Of a stretch of DNA of 64,000 bases, positions 37,601-47,146 are shown piece by piece (the first letter of the stretch is position 1; the number at the start of each line of letters is the position of its first letter). Source of the DNA: Chitinophagales bacterium (GTDB lineage Bacteria; Bacteroidota; Bacteroidia; Chitinophagales; UBA10324). The DNA is taken from assembly GCA_013816805.1 (NCBI GenBank), contig JACDDS010000015.1, forward strand, positions 39,258 to 103,257, read 5' to 3'. The position numbers and the translations under genes are program-made. The notes under the pieces were generated by a model. That model worked only from the letters and a program-made list of their open reading frames with translations. It had not been told where the DNA came from and did not search any database.

Positions 37601-38087
37601 TTTTTATAATTGCTGCAATGGTTAAAGCAGTGGTTAAAACGGAGAACAGCGTCCTGATAATATGATACCGGTTCCAGCTGGCTTCAAACTGGCTTCTTTG
37701 TGTGGACAGATCCGGTACACTTGAAGATGTAATATCGAGGTGGGCCAGTGCATTGTTTAATGGAATATTCCCGAATGCTGTTACACCAGTTACACCAATA
37801 AAATACGTTAATGCCGCTGCCATTAATAAATAAAAGCAGGCAGGTGAACCGTGTGATCTACTATACCATGCAGTTATAGGCAACAGGATAAATGTGCCCA
37901 TGAAACTGATGAAGAAAAAAGGATTTAGAATCTCTTTGTTGATTGATTGCATAGCCCTCAGGTATTCAGAATCGGTTAATTTATTTAAACCCGGATTTAC
38001 CGAACATGCATAGCCGTATAATAAACCCATTATTAAGGAGGATAACAAAGCTGATAAAAACAAAAGACCATTCTGAATGCTGAGCAT
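37575..38087 (-). CDS. DUF1772 (anthrone oxygenase-like) membrane protein
   Basis: A 170-residue protein with four membrane helices, matching DUF1772. Visible features are the NPG in the first loop (YACSVNPGLNKL), a GVTGVTAFGNIPLNNAL segment between helices 3 and 4 with the family's conserved Asn-x-Pro-Leu-Asn, and W-x-x-x-H/N-x-x-R (WNRYHIIRT) before the last helix. Fungal members act on anthrones; the bacterial role is unknown. Its end overlaps the DUF72 start by 26 bases, so the two are likely co-transcribed. Confidence 0.85.
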   Translation of the reverse strand: MLSIQNGLLFLSALLSSLIMGLLYGYACSVNPGLNKLTDSEYLRAMQSINKEILNPFFFISFMGTFILLPITAWYSRSHGSPACFYLLMAAALTYFIGVTGVTAFGNIPLNNALAHLDITSSSVPDLSTQRSQFEASWNRYHIIRTLFSVLTTALTIAAIIKNGDAAANQ

Positions 38088-38131
38088 ATTAACTGCGTGT
38101 ATTTTTATACAGAACTAAAGCTAGAAATAAT

Positions 38132-38905
38132 CTAATCCGCCAATTCGATCCAGACAGGAGCATGGTCACTTGATTTTTCCCATCCGCGCACATGCTTGTC
38201 AACACCGGCTGCACGCAGTCGTTTTTTAAGCTTAGGACTCAGCAGGAAATGATCGATGCGTAAACCTGCATTGCGGCCATAAGCATTTCTAAAATAATCC
38301 CAGAATGTATATATGGCTTCACCCGGATACATTTTTCGCAAAGCATCTGTCCATCCCTGATCCACAAGATTTTTAAAAGCTTCGCGCACCTCCGGTCTGA
38401 ACAGGGCATCATCTACCCAGCGCTCGGGCTTGTATACATCCAGCTCCGTGGGCATCACATTAAAATCCCCGGTTAAGATCACAGGCGTGCCGGATGCAAG
38501 AAGTTCTTCTGCATGGATGGTTAACCGTTCGAACCATTTTAATTTATACTCGAATTTAGGACCCGGCAGCGGGTTTCCGTTGGGCAGGTATAAACCACCA
38601 ACCTGTATCCCTTTTACAATGGCCTCGATATATCTGCTGTGCGTATCTTCCGGATCACCGGGAAGTGCACGGCGGACCTCCTGCGGCTCTTCATCACGAG
38701 CCAGTATCGCTACCCCGTTCCAGCTTTTTTGTCCATGCCAGATGGCATGGTAACCCGCTTCCTCTATGGCTTTCAAAGGAAATTTTTCCTGCGGTGCCTT
38801 TAATTCCTGCAGGCAAACCACATTGGGAGCAGCTTCCGCGAGCCACCTCAGCAGCACCGGTAATCGGCCGTTAATCCCATTCACATTGTAAGTGGCTATC
38901 TTCAT
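38132..38905 (-). CDS. xth: Exodeoxyribonuclease III
   Basis: A 257-residue AP endonuclease/exonuclease III that nicks DNA at abasic sites in base-excision repair. It starts MKIATYNVNGINGR; I use 38905 and not the longer frame at 38938 because this is the universal N terminus of the family. Catalytic residues are visible: Asn in the first strand, Glu in VVCLQELKAP, Asp and Asn in LTGDFNVMP, and the C-terminal Asp-His pair in SSDHAPVWIEL. The upstream DUF1569 gene ends at 38925, twenty bases before this start, so the two may form an operon. Confidence 0.93.
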   Translation of the reverse strand: MKIATYNVNGINGRLPVLLRWLAEAAPNVVCLQELKAPQEKFPLKAIEEAGYHAIWHGQKSWNGVAILARDEEPQEVRRALPGDPEDTHSRYIEAIVKGIQVGGLYLPNGNPLPGPKFEYKLKWFERLTIHAEELLASGTPVILTGDFNVMPTELDVYKPERWVDDALFRPEVREAFKNLVDQGWTDALRKMYPGEAIYTFWDYFRNAYGRNAGLRIDHFLLSPKLKKRLRAAGVDKHVRGWEKSSDHAPVWIELAD

Positions 38906-38924
38906 TTCAGGTTTATTTGCATAA

Positions 38925-39377
38925 TTACTGCACTCCAAATTGGGTAAGGTGATGATCCAGGTGTTTGCTCATCAGGTTATTCCACTCTGTGGTGGTCAGT
39001 CTGCCGAATGAATGAGACTCCTTTCCCTCGAAATCCGCCCCCGATTGCTGCGTTCTTCTTATGTAATTTATCAAGCGGCTTTTCTCCTCCTCAAAGTTTT
39101 TACTACCGGTTATTTTAAATGCAGGCGCGGTAGGATTGCTGTGTTTATAAGGCGCTTCACTAACCACCTTTTTCTTTACCAGCATTTTCAAAATTACCCT
39201 CATAAAAGCATTAGGCTTTGCGTGCTTGTCTTCATAGATCATCTCATAGGTCACGTTGCAATGTGCCAGCATCTGGTCTACCGACATTTTCCCCCATAAG
39301 GGTTGCGTTGCAGGCGTCAGTTTATTGATCCGTAGTATAAATTCTTCGGCATCGGCAGGGTTGAATATGTTTTTCAT
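38925..39377 (-). CDS. DUF1569 protein (DinB-like fold)
   Basis: A 150-residue protein matching DUF1569. Key parts are WGKMSVDQMLAHCNVTYEM, with a His in helix 2, and the C-terminal pair in HLDHHLTQFG; the spacing of histidines suits a DinB-type metal site. Biochemical activity is unknown. It lies just upstream of xth on the same strand. Confidence 0.85.
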   Translation of the reverse strand: MKNIFNPADAEEFILRINKLTPATQPLWGKMSVDQMLAHCNVTYEMIYEDKHAKPNAFMRVILKMLVKKKVVSEAPYKHSNPTAPAFKITGSKNFEEEKSRLINYIRRTQQSGADFEGKESHSFGRLTTTEWNNLMSKHLDHHLTQFGVQ

Positions 39378-39437
39378 GAGTTATTAATATAAGGTGATAA
39401 AAGGGTGTTTCGACATAGCCCGCATCTCGTTAGAATA

Positions 39438-39470
39438 TTGCAAAACTGAAACAGGTGTAGGGTATTTTTG
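39438..39470 (+). promoter_or_regulatory. Promoter-like site before the NmrA-like gene
   Basis: TTG at 39438–39440 and TATTTTTG at 39463–39470, 22 bases apart. The leader to the ATG at 39623 would be about 145 bases, which is long. Confidence 0.4.
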
Positions 39471-39622
39471 TCGCGGAAGTTACTACTAACCTGTAAATCC
39501 TGCACTTCCTATTACCTGAGGGGCTTATTCACCCACTTAAGAATTTAATATCGCTTCTGAACTTTTATTTCAAATATCGCCTTTACTGATTCGTCTTCAC
39601 CGGTAACTAAATTAAAATATCT

Positions 39623-40531
39623 ATGAGTAAAACATTTGTGATTACCGGCGCATCCGGACATGTTGGGAAAGTATTAACAGACCGTCTTCTATCTGCGAAC
39701 CAAAAGGTTCGTGTAATAGCCCGCGATGCGAATAAGATGAAAGAGCTTATTGAAAAGGGAGCTGAACTTCAGCAGGGTGATGTGAGAGATGGAAGCTTCG
39801 TGAACAAAGCCTTCAGCGGCGCGGATGCGGTGTTCCTGATGATCCCGCCTCCGCATGATGAAAATAACATCCTGGCATATTCGCACAGGGTGATGACCAA
39901 TTACCTGGATGCTGTAAAATCAAATAATGTGAAGCATGTGGTGTTGCTGAGCAGCATCGGCACCCATGACCTGAATACGAAAAATGTAGTGGAGGGATTG
40001 AAGGATGCTGAGCTTGAATTTCACAAGCTCGATAATGTGAATTTTCTGGCGCTGCGTCCATCTTCTTTTATGGAGAACCTGATGTTCCAGGTGCCGGTGA
40101 TCAAACAAATGGGCATTGCAGGATCAGCGGTGAAAGGCGACCTCTCGATGCCATGGGTGGCCACAAAAGACATTGCTGAGATTGCAGCAAAGCGTTTGCT
40201 CGATCTTTCTTTCACCGGTAAATCCCATGAGTACATTTTAGGTGAAAGGAATTTTTCTTACAATGAAGCAACAAAGATCCTTGGTCCTGCCATTGGAATG
40301 CCCGACCTGCAATATGTCACTTTCCCTTACGATCAGGCGGAGCAGGCAATGTTGCAATTCCTGCCGCCGGATTATGCGCATCGCATGGTGCAGATGTCCA
40401 AAGATATGAATGAAGGAGAAATGCTTAAAGACTATACGAGGAGCTCAGAAAATACCACACCTACCTCCATCGAGGAATTTTCAAAGACATTTGCTGCAGC
40501 CTACAATGCCGATGCAGCGGCCACGAACTAG
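39623..40531 (+). CDS. NmrA-like NAD(P)-binding protein
   Basis: A 302-residue atypical short-chain dehydrogenase with the N-terminal dinucleotide motif TGASGHVG (residues 8–15) and no Y-x-x-x-K catalytic pair in the usual place, as in the NmrA/NAD(P)H-azoreductase-like group. Other conserved parts are VRVIARD, LQQGDVRDGSFVNKAF, VVLLSSIGTH and LRPSSFMENL. It may sense redox state or reduce quinone-like compounds. A clear terminator follows. No partner gene. Confidence 0.85.
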   Translation: MSKTFVITGASGHVGKVLTDRLLSANQKVRVIARDANKMKELIEKGAELQQGDVRDGSFVNKAFSGADAVFLMIPPPHDENNILAYSHRVMTNYLDAVKSNNVKHVVLLSSIGTHDLNTKNVVEGLKDAELEFHKLDNVNFLALRPSSFMENLMFQVPVIKQMGIAGSAVKGDLSMPWVATKDIAEIAAKRLLDLSFTGKSHEYILGERNFSYNEATKILGPAIGMPDLQYVTFPYDQAEQAMLQFLPPDYAHRMVQMSKDMNEGEMLKDYTRSSENTTPTSIEEFSKTFAAAYNADAAATN

Positions 40532-40548
40532 CTGCAATTTACCTGATT

Positions 40549-40576
40549 AAAAAGCGGACGACCTCCGCTTTTTTTA
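40549..40576 (+). terminator. Terminator after the NmrA-like gene
   Basis: Stem AAAAAGCGGA/TCCGCTTTTT (40549–40558 with 40564–40573), loop CGACC, running into a T-tract. Confidence 0.8.
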
Positions 40577-40631
40577 TTTCTTGCGTGCTTTGCAGGATTA
40601 CCGTTCCACTTTGTCCTATCAAAAGAAACCA

Positions 40632-40662
40632 TTGGAAGATGGAAGGAATTTCTTTTATCTTG
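40632..40662 (+). promoter_or_regulatory. Promoter of the sulfotransferase gene
   Basis: TTG (40632–40634), 21 bases, TATCTTG (40656–40662). Same shape as the DUF1989 promoter. Predicted start about 12 bases before the ATG at 40681. Confidence 0.45.
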
Positions 40663-40680
40663 TTTTTTTAATTCAAGACT

Positions 40681-41334
40681 ATGTCTCTTAAAATAATTGG
40701 TTCAGGTTTGGGGCGCACCGGTACCTATTCCCTTAAGCTTGCCCTCGAGCAACTCGGATTTGGTAAATGTTATCACATGGCGGAACTCTTACAGCAGCCG
40801 GAAGATCTTGTTCACTTTGAAAAAGCAGAACGGGGGAAAGATGCGGACTGGGATACGCTCTTCCAAGGCTATCAGTCTGCGGTAGATTATCCTGTGGCGC
40901 GATACTATAAGCAGCTCATCAAAAAATATCCTGAAGCAAAAGTCATTCACACCATTCGTGATCCGGAGTCATGGTACCAGAGCGCTTCGAAAACTATAAT
41001 CTGGGTCAGCAAGCCTTCTTTCCGCCGGATGTTGAAAATGATGTTCAAACTTCCATTCTCCGCCCAGTTGCGAAAACAATTTCCTGTTCTGAAATTCAAT
41101 GGAAAACTTATTGACCTGGAATTTGGAAAAGATTACAAGAACAAAGACGAAGTAATTAGCCGTTTCAACAAACACAATGAAGAGGTGATGAGCACTGTGC
41201 CAAAAGAAAGATTACTCGTATTCGATGCAAAGCAGGGGTGGGAACCTCTTTGCCAGTTTCTTGGAGTGGAGGTGCCTTCTGAACCTTTCCCGCAAACCAA
41301 TACGCAAGATGAATTTATCAGGCGCGCATCATAA
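40681..41334 (+). CDS. Sulfotransferase family protein
   Basis: This 217-residue protein resembles the P-loop sulfotransferases that use PAPS. The 5'-phosphosulfate loop is GSGLGRTGTYSLKLALEQL (residues 7–25), and the 3'-phosphate motif is IHTIRDPESWYQS near residue 95, with the Arg and Ser in the correct order. The C-terminal part (LLVFDAKQGWEPLCQFL) is the usual end. No acceptor is evident. It is the last gene before the accessory island begins. Confidence 0.88.
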   Translation: MSLKIIGSGLGRTGTYSLKLALEQLGFGKCYHMAELLQQPEDLVHFEKAERGKDADWDTLFQGYQSAVDYPVARYYKQLIKKYPEAKVIHTIRDPESWYQSASKTIIWVSKPSFRRMLKMMFKLPFSAQLRKQFPVLKFNGKLIDLEFGKDYKNKDEVISRFNKHNEEVMSTVPKERLLVFDAKQGWEPLCQFLGVEVPSEPFPQTNTQDEFIRRAS

Positions 41335-41382
41335 ACATAGCCTCCTGAAAGTTGCGCCCGTTTGTTGAAATTCATTGGCTTA

Positions 41383-41583
<201 letters not shown>

Positions 41584-41837
41584 ATGTCTGAATTGGAATG
41601 ATTAATGTATGCGTTTCTGCCGCTGTTGAGTGTTCTTCACCCGACTGCCCTTTTTTCATTTATGTTTGCAGGTAAAGAACACCTGCAATGACAAGTAACG
41701 AATTTATACGAACTCTTTGCGCCCCTTCCTGCCCTTCGTGGCTTTGTGGCAATGGGAAAATTACTACTCACCGAGGTGGGAGAAACAATTTAAGAAGGCA
41801 TAATTTTTAATCAATCCTTACAAACTATTATTTTTTT
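41584..41837. repeat. Left imperfect direct repeat flanking the catalase pair
   Basis: Bases 41619–41690 resemble 44825–44897 over about 72 bases, including a shared 18-base core ttgcaggtaaagaacac at the end. The two copies lie on either side of the DUF892–katE pair in the same orientation. The rest of this gap holds no gene; AT-rich sequence precedes the DUF892 start. Confidence 0.6.
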
Positions 41838-42443
41838 ATGAAAGAATCTCATACAAATCAAACGGTCGTATCGGGCACTACAAGTGTTTTGCCAAGTCAG
41901 CCTACATCCACTCCTATTGAAAGCGCTTCAGGGTTGCCGGAGCTTTTTGCAGACGGTATAAAAGATATGTACTGGGCTGAAAACCATCTTGTAAAATCGC
42001 TGCCTAAGATGGTTGCCGCAGCAGGTTCCGAAGAATTAAAAAGCAGTTTGGAAAACCATTTGGAGCAAACCAAAGAACATGCAAGCCGTCTTGAAAAAGC
42101 TTTTGAATTGCTGGGTTTGAAAATCCAGGCAAAAAAATGTGATTCAATGGAAGGTCTTGTTATGTCAGGCGAACACATTATTGAAAATACAATCGCCGGA
42201 ACTGAAGCACGTAATACAGGTCTTATAATGTCTGCGCTGAAAGTGGAAAACTTTGAAATAACCTCTTATAACGGGCTAATACAACTTGCTGGTCAACTGG
42301 GGCAAACGGATGTGGCAGAACTGTTGCAGCAAAACTTGTCCGATGAAATGGAAGCGGAACAATTACTAACAGGTCTTAGCCAAAAAAAAGCTGATACTGG
42401 TAAAAAGACTTCTAAAAAGCCTTCTAAAAAGCCTTCCGCTTAA
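41838..42443 (+). CDS. DUF892 ferritin-like protein (YciE/YciF type)
   Basis: A 201-residue protein of the DUF892 family, a ferritin-like four-helix bundle. The first 30 residues are Thr/Ser/Pro-rich, and the core begins LPELFADGIKDMYWAENHLVK, with the Asp/Glu ligand positions and TKEHASRLEKAFELLG. The C terminus is a lysine-rich tail (KKTSKKPSKKPSA), perhaps DNA- or membrane-binding. Members are induced by osmotic and oxidative stress. It lies 44 bases upstream of katE and is surely co-transcribed, a combination typical of stress cassettes. Confidence 0.88.
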   Translation: MKESHTNQTVVSGTTSVLPSQPTSTPIESASGLPELFADGIKDMYWAENHLVKSLPKMVAAAGSEELKSSLENHLEQTKEHASRLEKAFELLGLKIQAKKCDSMEGLVMSGEHIIENTIAGTEARNTGLIMSALKVENFEITSYNGLIQLAGQLGQTDVAELLQQNLSDEMEAEQLLTGLSQKKADTGKKTSKKPSKKPSA

Positions 42444-42487
42444 TGCGTTTATACCCAATCTTTTAAAAACATAACTATACTTACTTT

Positions 42488-44659
42488 ATGCCAGAAAAAA
42501 AACCCGGTTCCGATGAGGTTACCAATGATAAAATAAAAGATCTTGCCGGTAATACCGAATATGCAGAAGGACAGTTTTTAACCACCAACCACGGATTACG
42601 GATAAATGACGACCAGAACTCATTGAAAGCTGGTCCCCGTGGGGCTACCCTGCTGGAAGATTTTCACTTCCGTGAAAAGATGACTCACTTTGACCATGAG
42701 CGTATTCCTGAGAGGGTCGTTCATGCCCGTGGCTCAGCAGCACATGGCGTTTTCAAGGTGTATGAGAGTATGAGCAAATACACCAAAGCCGGTTTCTTGA
42801 ACGATACCAACCGCGAAACGCCTGTGTTTGTACGGTTCTCTACAGTTGCCGGTTCCAGGGGTTCATCAGACCTAGCAAGGGATGTACGCGGATTTGCCGT
42901 TAAGTTTTATACAGAAGAAGGAAACTTTGACCTTGTAGGAAATAACATGCCGGTGTTCTTTATACAGGATGCCCATAAATTTCCTGATTTCATTCATGCA
43001 GTGAAACCTGAGCCGGACAATGAAATCCCACAGGCAGCTTCGGCGCACGATACCTTCTGGGATTTTGTATCGTTAAACACTGAATCTACCCACATGATTA
43101 TGTGGGTTATGAGCGACCGTGCATTGCCAAGAAGCCTACGCATGATGGAAGGTTTTGGTGTGCATACTTTTCGCTTTGTCAATGCTGAAGGCGTATCCAC
43201 TTTTGTAAAGTTCCATTGGAAGCCGCTATTGGGTGTACACTCCGTAGCATGGGATGAAGCGCAAAATATATCCGGCAAAGACTCCGACTTTCACCGCAGA
43301 GATTTGTACGATGCCATAGAAAACGGCAATTATCCTGAGTGGGAATTGGGCGTACAGCTTATACCTGAAGAAGATGAATTTAAATATGAGTTTGACCTGC
43401 TTGATTCTACCAAGCTGATACCTGAAGAATTGGTGCCGGTAATTCGTATTGGCAAAATGACCCTCAACCGCAATCCTGATAATTTCTTTGCAGAAACAGA
43501 GCAGGTAGCCTTTCACCTGGGTCATGTTGTGTCAGGTATTGATTTTACCAACGACCCGCTTTTGCAAGGGCGTTTGTTCTCTTACACCGATACGCAGTTG
43601 TCACGTCTTGGCGGACCAAACTTCAATGAAATACCTATAAACCGTGCAATAGCGCCGGTACATAACAACCAGCGTGATGGCATACACCGCACCACCATAA
43701 ACAAAGGCAAAAGCAGCTACAGTCCTAATACTACCGGCGGCGGTTGCCCGTTCCAGGCAGGCAAAATGGATGGCGGTTTTGTCACCTACGCTGAAAAGAT
43801 AGATGCAAGAAAAGTGAGAGAGCGCAGCAAAAGTTTCTTCGACCATTTCAGCCAGGCTACCTTGTTTTTCAACAGCCAGAGCGAACCTGAAAAAATGCAC
43901 ATTATTGATGCATTGCGTTTTGAACTGGGTAAAGTGGAGCACGTTGAAATTCGCGAAAGAATGTTGGTTGTGCTAAACCAGGTTGACAAAGGTTTAGCCG
44001 CACAGGTCGCCTACAGTTTGGGTCTGTCTGTGCCCGAAACGCCGGAGATACTTAATCATAGCATACCCGCCGACGTTGACCCGCAAACTTACCAGCCGGT
44101 AAAAATGGAAGGTGCTTTGGCAAAATCGGAAGCGCTCAGCATGGCTAACTATAAAGCCGATTTGCATACCCGCAAGATAGCCTTCTTGGCAGCCGACGGC
44201 GTTGACGAAAATGCACTCATGACAGTAAAAGAAGCATTGGTATCCGGCGGTGCAATGGTTGACATCATAGCGCCACGCGGCATATTGGTAACAGAAAGTA
44301 ACAACACCATAAAGGCGGATAAAACGCTGCTAACCGTGTCATCGGTTTTATACGATGCCGTATTCGTGCCCGGCGGCGCCAACAGCGTAGCCACCCTGGA
44401 AGCCGAAGCCGATGCCATTCACTTCCTCAACGAAGCCTTCAAGCATTGCAAACCCATAGCTGCCCAGGGTGACGCACGGCAGGTACTGGAAGCGACCTAC
44501 TTCGCCAAAAAACTACCCGAAGACAACAGTGATGAAACGGTAATGAGAGAAGGTATAGTTATAGGCAGTGACTCCGGTGAAGTTGCGAACAAGTTTATTT
44601 CAGCTTTGTCACAGCATCGCTTCTGGGAAAGGGAAAAGCCAAGAAAAGTGCCTGCTTAG
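42488..44659 (+). CDS. katE: Large-subunit catalase (HPII type)
   Basis: This 723-residue heme catalase converts hydrogen peroxide to water and oxygen in the cytoplasm. The catalytic His79 sits in VVHARGSAAHGVF, the distal Asn lies in the NNMPVFFIQDA segment, and the proximal heme ligand is Tyr366 in GRLFSYTDTQLSRLGG. Residues after about 555 form the DJ-1/PfpI-like domain typical of clade 2 catalases (HTRKIAFLAADGVDENAL). Complete in length and motifs. Codon use here is richer in GC than in the genes to the right, so the DUF892–katE pair may have a different history from the defence genes. Confidence 0.95.
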   Translation: MPEKKPGSDEVTNDKIKDLAGNTEYAEGQFLTTNHGLRINDDQNSLKAGPRGATLLEDFHFREKMTHFDHERIPERVVHARGSAAHGVFKVYESMSKYTKAGFLNDTNRETPVFVRFSTVAGSRGSSDLARDVRGFAVKFYTEEGNFDLVGNNMPVFFIQDAHKFPDFIHAVKPEPDNEIPQAASAHDTFWDFVSLNTESTHMIMWVMSDRALPRSLRMMEGFGVHTFRFVNAEGVSTFVKFHWKPLLGVHSVAWDEAQNISGKDSDFHRRDLYDAIENGNYPEWELGVQLIPEEDEFKYEFDLLDSTKLIPEELVPVIRIGKMTLNRNPDNFFAETEQVAFHLGHVVSGIDFTNDPLLQGRLFSYTDTQLSRLGGPNFNEIPINRAIAPVHNNQRDGIHRTTINKGKSSYSPNTTGGGCPFQAGKMDGGFVTYAEKIDARKVRERSKSFFDHFSQATLFFNSQSEPEKMHIIDALRFELGKVEHVEIRERMLVVLNQVDKGLAAQVAYSLGLSVPETPEILNHSIPADVDPQTYQPVKMEGALAKSEALSMANYKADLHTRKIAFLAADGVDENALMTVKEALVSGGAMVDIIAPRGILVTESNNTIKADKTLLTVSSVLYDAVFVPGGANSVATLEAEADAIHFLNEAFKHCKPIAAQGDARQVLEATYFAKKLPEDNSDETVMREGIVIGSDSGEVANKFISALSQHRFWEREKPRKVPA

Positions 44660-44684
44660 CTCACCTTTCTATAGTTTATATTTT

Positions 44685-44712
44685 AAAGTCCTGCTTTGCA
44701 GGGCTTTTTTTT
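44685..44712 (+). terminator. Terminator after katE
   Basis: Ten-base stem AAAGTCCTGC/GCAGGGCTTT (44685–44694 with 44698–44707) with loop TTT and a T-tract. Confidence 0.85.
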
Positions 44713-44824
44713 GTGCATCTTTTTTGAGACCGGCAGAAGAATAAGCATTGAGCATCGTTGTGTCATTCACTTGTAGGGCATTTTCGTTATTCAGCTTTTC
44801 TCAAACTACCTTTTTATTCTTTGA

Positions 44825-44897
44825 GCCGCTATTGTGTATTCTTCGCCAAAAGCTTCTTTTATCATCTATTTTGCAGGTAAAGAACACTCTGCAAAGG
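44825..44897. repeat. Right imperfect direct repeat flanking the catalase pair
   Basis: This is the partner of 41619–41690 (GCCGCT…TTGCAGGTAAAGAACAC). The surrounding 44713–44984 holds no gene. Confidence 0.6.
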
Positions 44898-44984
44898 AGG
44901 ATTATGTGGATTTGAAACTAGAATTATATTTCCTATGATCCTGATCTTTTATTCCTTTCCGGTTCCTGGATTTAATTTCTCCTT

Positions 44985-45459
44985 TTATGTCCTCTTAGCA
45001 TCTACTAACCTAAGCTGAAAAGGCGCAGAATCAAATACTGAAGTAGATTGGTTCATTAGTTCAAGAAGCACCACCAGCGGTCCATCAATATATTCATCAG
45101 CAAAACTGTTTTTACCAATCCTTTCTACTGCTCTGATTAATATGCCAGCCGGCGTCTCACCTTCTCCGAAAACAATATCAATTCCTGAGTAATGGATAAA
45201 CCAGGTGAACTGTGAAGACTGGCGCTTCTTATGCCGATGAATTCCAAGACCATTCTTATGCTTTGCTTGAATGATTCCATATACGGTTGGGTCTTGGTAG
45301 TCGTGAGAGTTGTAATAAAATTCAATTTCTCTTATTCTATAAATAGCTTCAGGTGTTGAAATGTGATACCTGTAAATTAATTCTTCGGCTATTACGAAAC
45401 CACACCACATAGTCATCATTACCACGCCCATTGATAAAAATTTGTTTTAAATTTTCCAT
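44985..45459 (-). CDS. Unknown small protein translationally linked to hsdM, probably frameshifted
   Basis: The track-length frame begins at 45431 (148 residues). A better start is the ATG at 45459, only four bases after the hsdM stop, which gives MENLKQIFINGRGNDDYVV and then must change frame by +1 near TTTCGT (about 45395–45405) to join VIAEELIYRYHISTPEAIYR. The joined protein is more natural than either frame alone. Conserved-looking parts are IREIEFYYNSHDYQDP, QFTWFIHYSGIDIVFGEGETPAGILIR and GPLVVLLELMN. I know no function. Its position suggests an accessory of the methyltransferase. Confidence 0.6.
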
Positions 45460-45463
45460 ATAC

Positions 45464-46942
45464 CTATTTTTTCAACTGTTTAATTATCGCTTGAAAACTC
45501 CCCAAAGCACTCTCCAAATTCTCTGAAATCTCTAATGCTAACACATCAGGGTCAGGAAGGTTATCTAAGTCAGCGAGTGATTTATCCTTCAGCCAGGTAA
45601 TATCCAATGAAGTTTTATCACGTGCAATGATCTCATCATAATTAAACTTCCTCCACCTTCCTTCAGGATTATCTGTTGCATGAAACGTTTCTTTTCGCTT
45701 GTGCCTGTTGCCTGCATTATAGCAGGTAATGAAATTCTGCAGGTCGCTTAGCTTAAGCGGGTTCTTCTTCAATGTATGGTGAATGTTCGTTCGGTAATCA
45801 TAGAACCAGATCTCTTTTGTCCATGGGTCTTTGCTGGAAGGTTTGTTGTCGAAGAAAACAACATTTGCTTTTACACCATTGGCATAAAAGATACCGGTGG
45901 GCAAACGAAGAATGGTATGTACATCTGTTGTCTCCAACAGCTTCTTGCGAACCGTCTCTCCTGCCCCGCCTTCAAACAAAACATTGTCAGGAATAACTAC
46001 GGCTGCCTGCCCTGTTGTTTTAAGCATGGAGCGGATGTGCTGAACGAAGTTCAGTTGCTTGTTGCTGGTGGTTGCCCAGAAGTCTTGACGGTTGTAGGTG
46101 AGGTCTTCTTTTTCCTGTTCGCCTTCTTCGTTGGTAAAGGTCTGACTGCTCTTTTTACCAAACGGCGGATTGGCTAAAACATAATCATAGTATGTGCTTG
46201 GCGGAGCAATCAGAGCATCTGCCGGCGATATACTGTTATCGCTGTCTATATCGCCAATGTTGTGCAGGAACAGGTTCATTAGTGCAAGCCGGCGTGTACC
46301 TGCAACTATCTCGTTGCCATAAAACGTGTTGAACTTAATGAACTGTTTTTGTTCTTTATCCAAACTATGATTGGCAACAATAAAATCGTAAGCCGCTAAA
46401 AAGAAACCACCCGTACCACATGCGGGGTCTGCAATGGTGCGCATCGGTTCAGGACGAACACATTCTACCATTGCCCTTATCAGCGCACGTGGCGTAAAGT
46501 ACTGACCGGCGCCGCTCTTGGTATCTTCTGCATTCTTCTCCAGCAAGCCTTCATAAATATCTCCCTTCACATCGGCACCCATCATTACCCAATTCTCTTT
46601 ATCAATCAGGTCAACCAGCTTGTATAGCTTGGCAGGGTCCTGTATCTTATTTTGGCTCTTGGTAAATATCTGCCCGAGTATGCCTTTCTCCTTACCCAAC
46701 TCACGAAGCGTGGTAGAGTAATGAACCTCCAGCTCAGCGCCGCGTAAAGGTGTAAGACTTTGCCAATTATATGCCGCCGGAATAGGCATAATACGGTTGT
46801 AAGGAGCCCTGGTATATTCATCTGCCATTTTTAAAAACAGCAGGTAAGTAAGTTGCTCTAAGTAATCGCCATAGCCCACACCATCATCACGAAGCGTATT
46901 GCAAAACGACCAGACTTTAGAAACTATTTGATTGGTTGACAT
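45464..46942 (-). CDS. hsdM: Type I restriction-modification methyltransferase subunit
   Basis: A 492-residue N6-adenine methyltransferase subunit. An N-terminal helical HsdM_N domain (about 1–130) precedes the catalytic domain. AdoMet motif I is DPACGTGGFFLAAYDF, and the catalytic NPPFG begins at Asn258 (YVLANPPFGKK). The C-terminal helical region (about 400–492) contacts the specificity subunit. Together with hsdS it methylates the host DNA target. It is the penultimate gene of the operon, separated from hsdS by four non-R-M genes. Its upstream gap (46943–47146) holds an inverted repeat TGCCACGCT/AGCGTGGCA. Confidence 0.95.
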   Translation of the reverse strand: MSTNQIVSKVWSFCNTLRDDGVGYGDYLEQLTYLLFLKMADEYTRAPYNRIMPIPAAYNWQSLTPLRGAELEVHYSTTLRELGKEKGILGQIFTKSQNKIQDPAKLYKLVDLIDKENWVMMGADVKGDIYEGLLEKNAEDTKSGAGQYFTPRALIRAMVECVRPEPMRTIADPACGTGGFFLAAYDFIVANHSLDKEQKQFIKFNTFYGNEIVAGTRRLALMNLFLHNIGDIDSDNSISPADALIAPPSTYYDYVLANPPFGKKSSQTFTNEEGEQEKEDLTYNRQDFWATTSNKQLNFVQHIRSMLKTTGQAAVVIPDNVLFEGGAGETVRKKLLETTDVHTILRLPTGIFYANGVKANVVFFDNKPSSKDPWTKEIWFYDYRTNIHHTLKKNPLKLSDLQNFITCYNAGNRHKRKETFHATDNPEGRWRKFNYDEIIARDKTSLDITWLKDKSLADLDNLPDPDVLALEISENLESALGSFQAIIKQLKK

Positions 46943-46999
46943 TATATAGTTTTAAAGTGATTTTTGGTACAAGCTGAAGTACCTCCGATTGATCATCGT

Positions 47000-47041
47000 T
47001 GCCACGCTCGGTTCAGGTTTTGTGCACGTGGCAGCGTGGCA
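47000..47041. repeat. Inverted repeat in the gap before hsdM
   Basis: TGCCACGCT (47000–47008) pairs with AGCGTGGCA (47033–47041) around a 24-base loop. Next to it CCTGAGCAAAGCCGAAGGG resembles a short dispersed repeat often seen in Bacteroidota genomes. Confidence 0.5.
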
Positions 47042-47146
47042 GTTTATCCTGAGCAAAGCCGAAGGGTCGCATTTCGTTCATCGGCACCGCAGTGATTTAA
47101 CCCGTGTATCCCAAGTCCTTTAGCTTCTTTAGTGTCCACTCTTAAA

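Noticed and set aside
42488..44659. C-terminal DJ-1-like part of the catalase as a gene fusion
   Set aside because: Normal for large-subunit clade 2 catalases.
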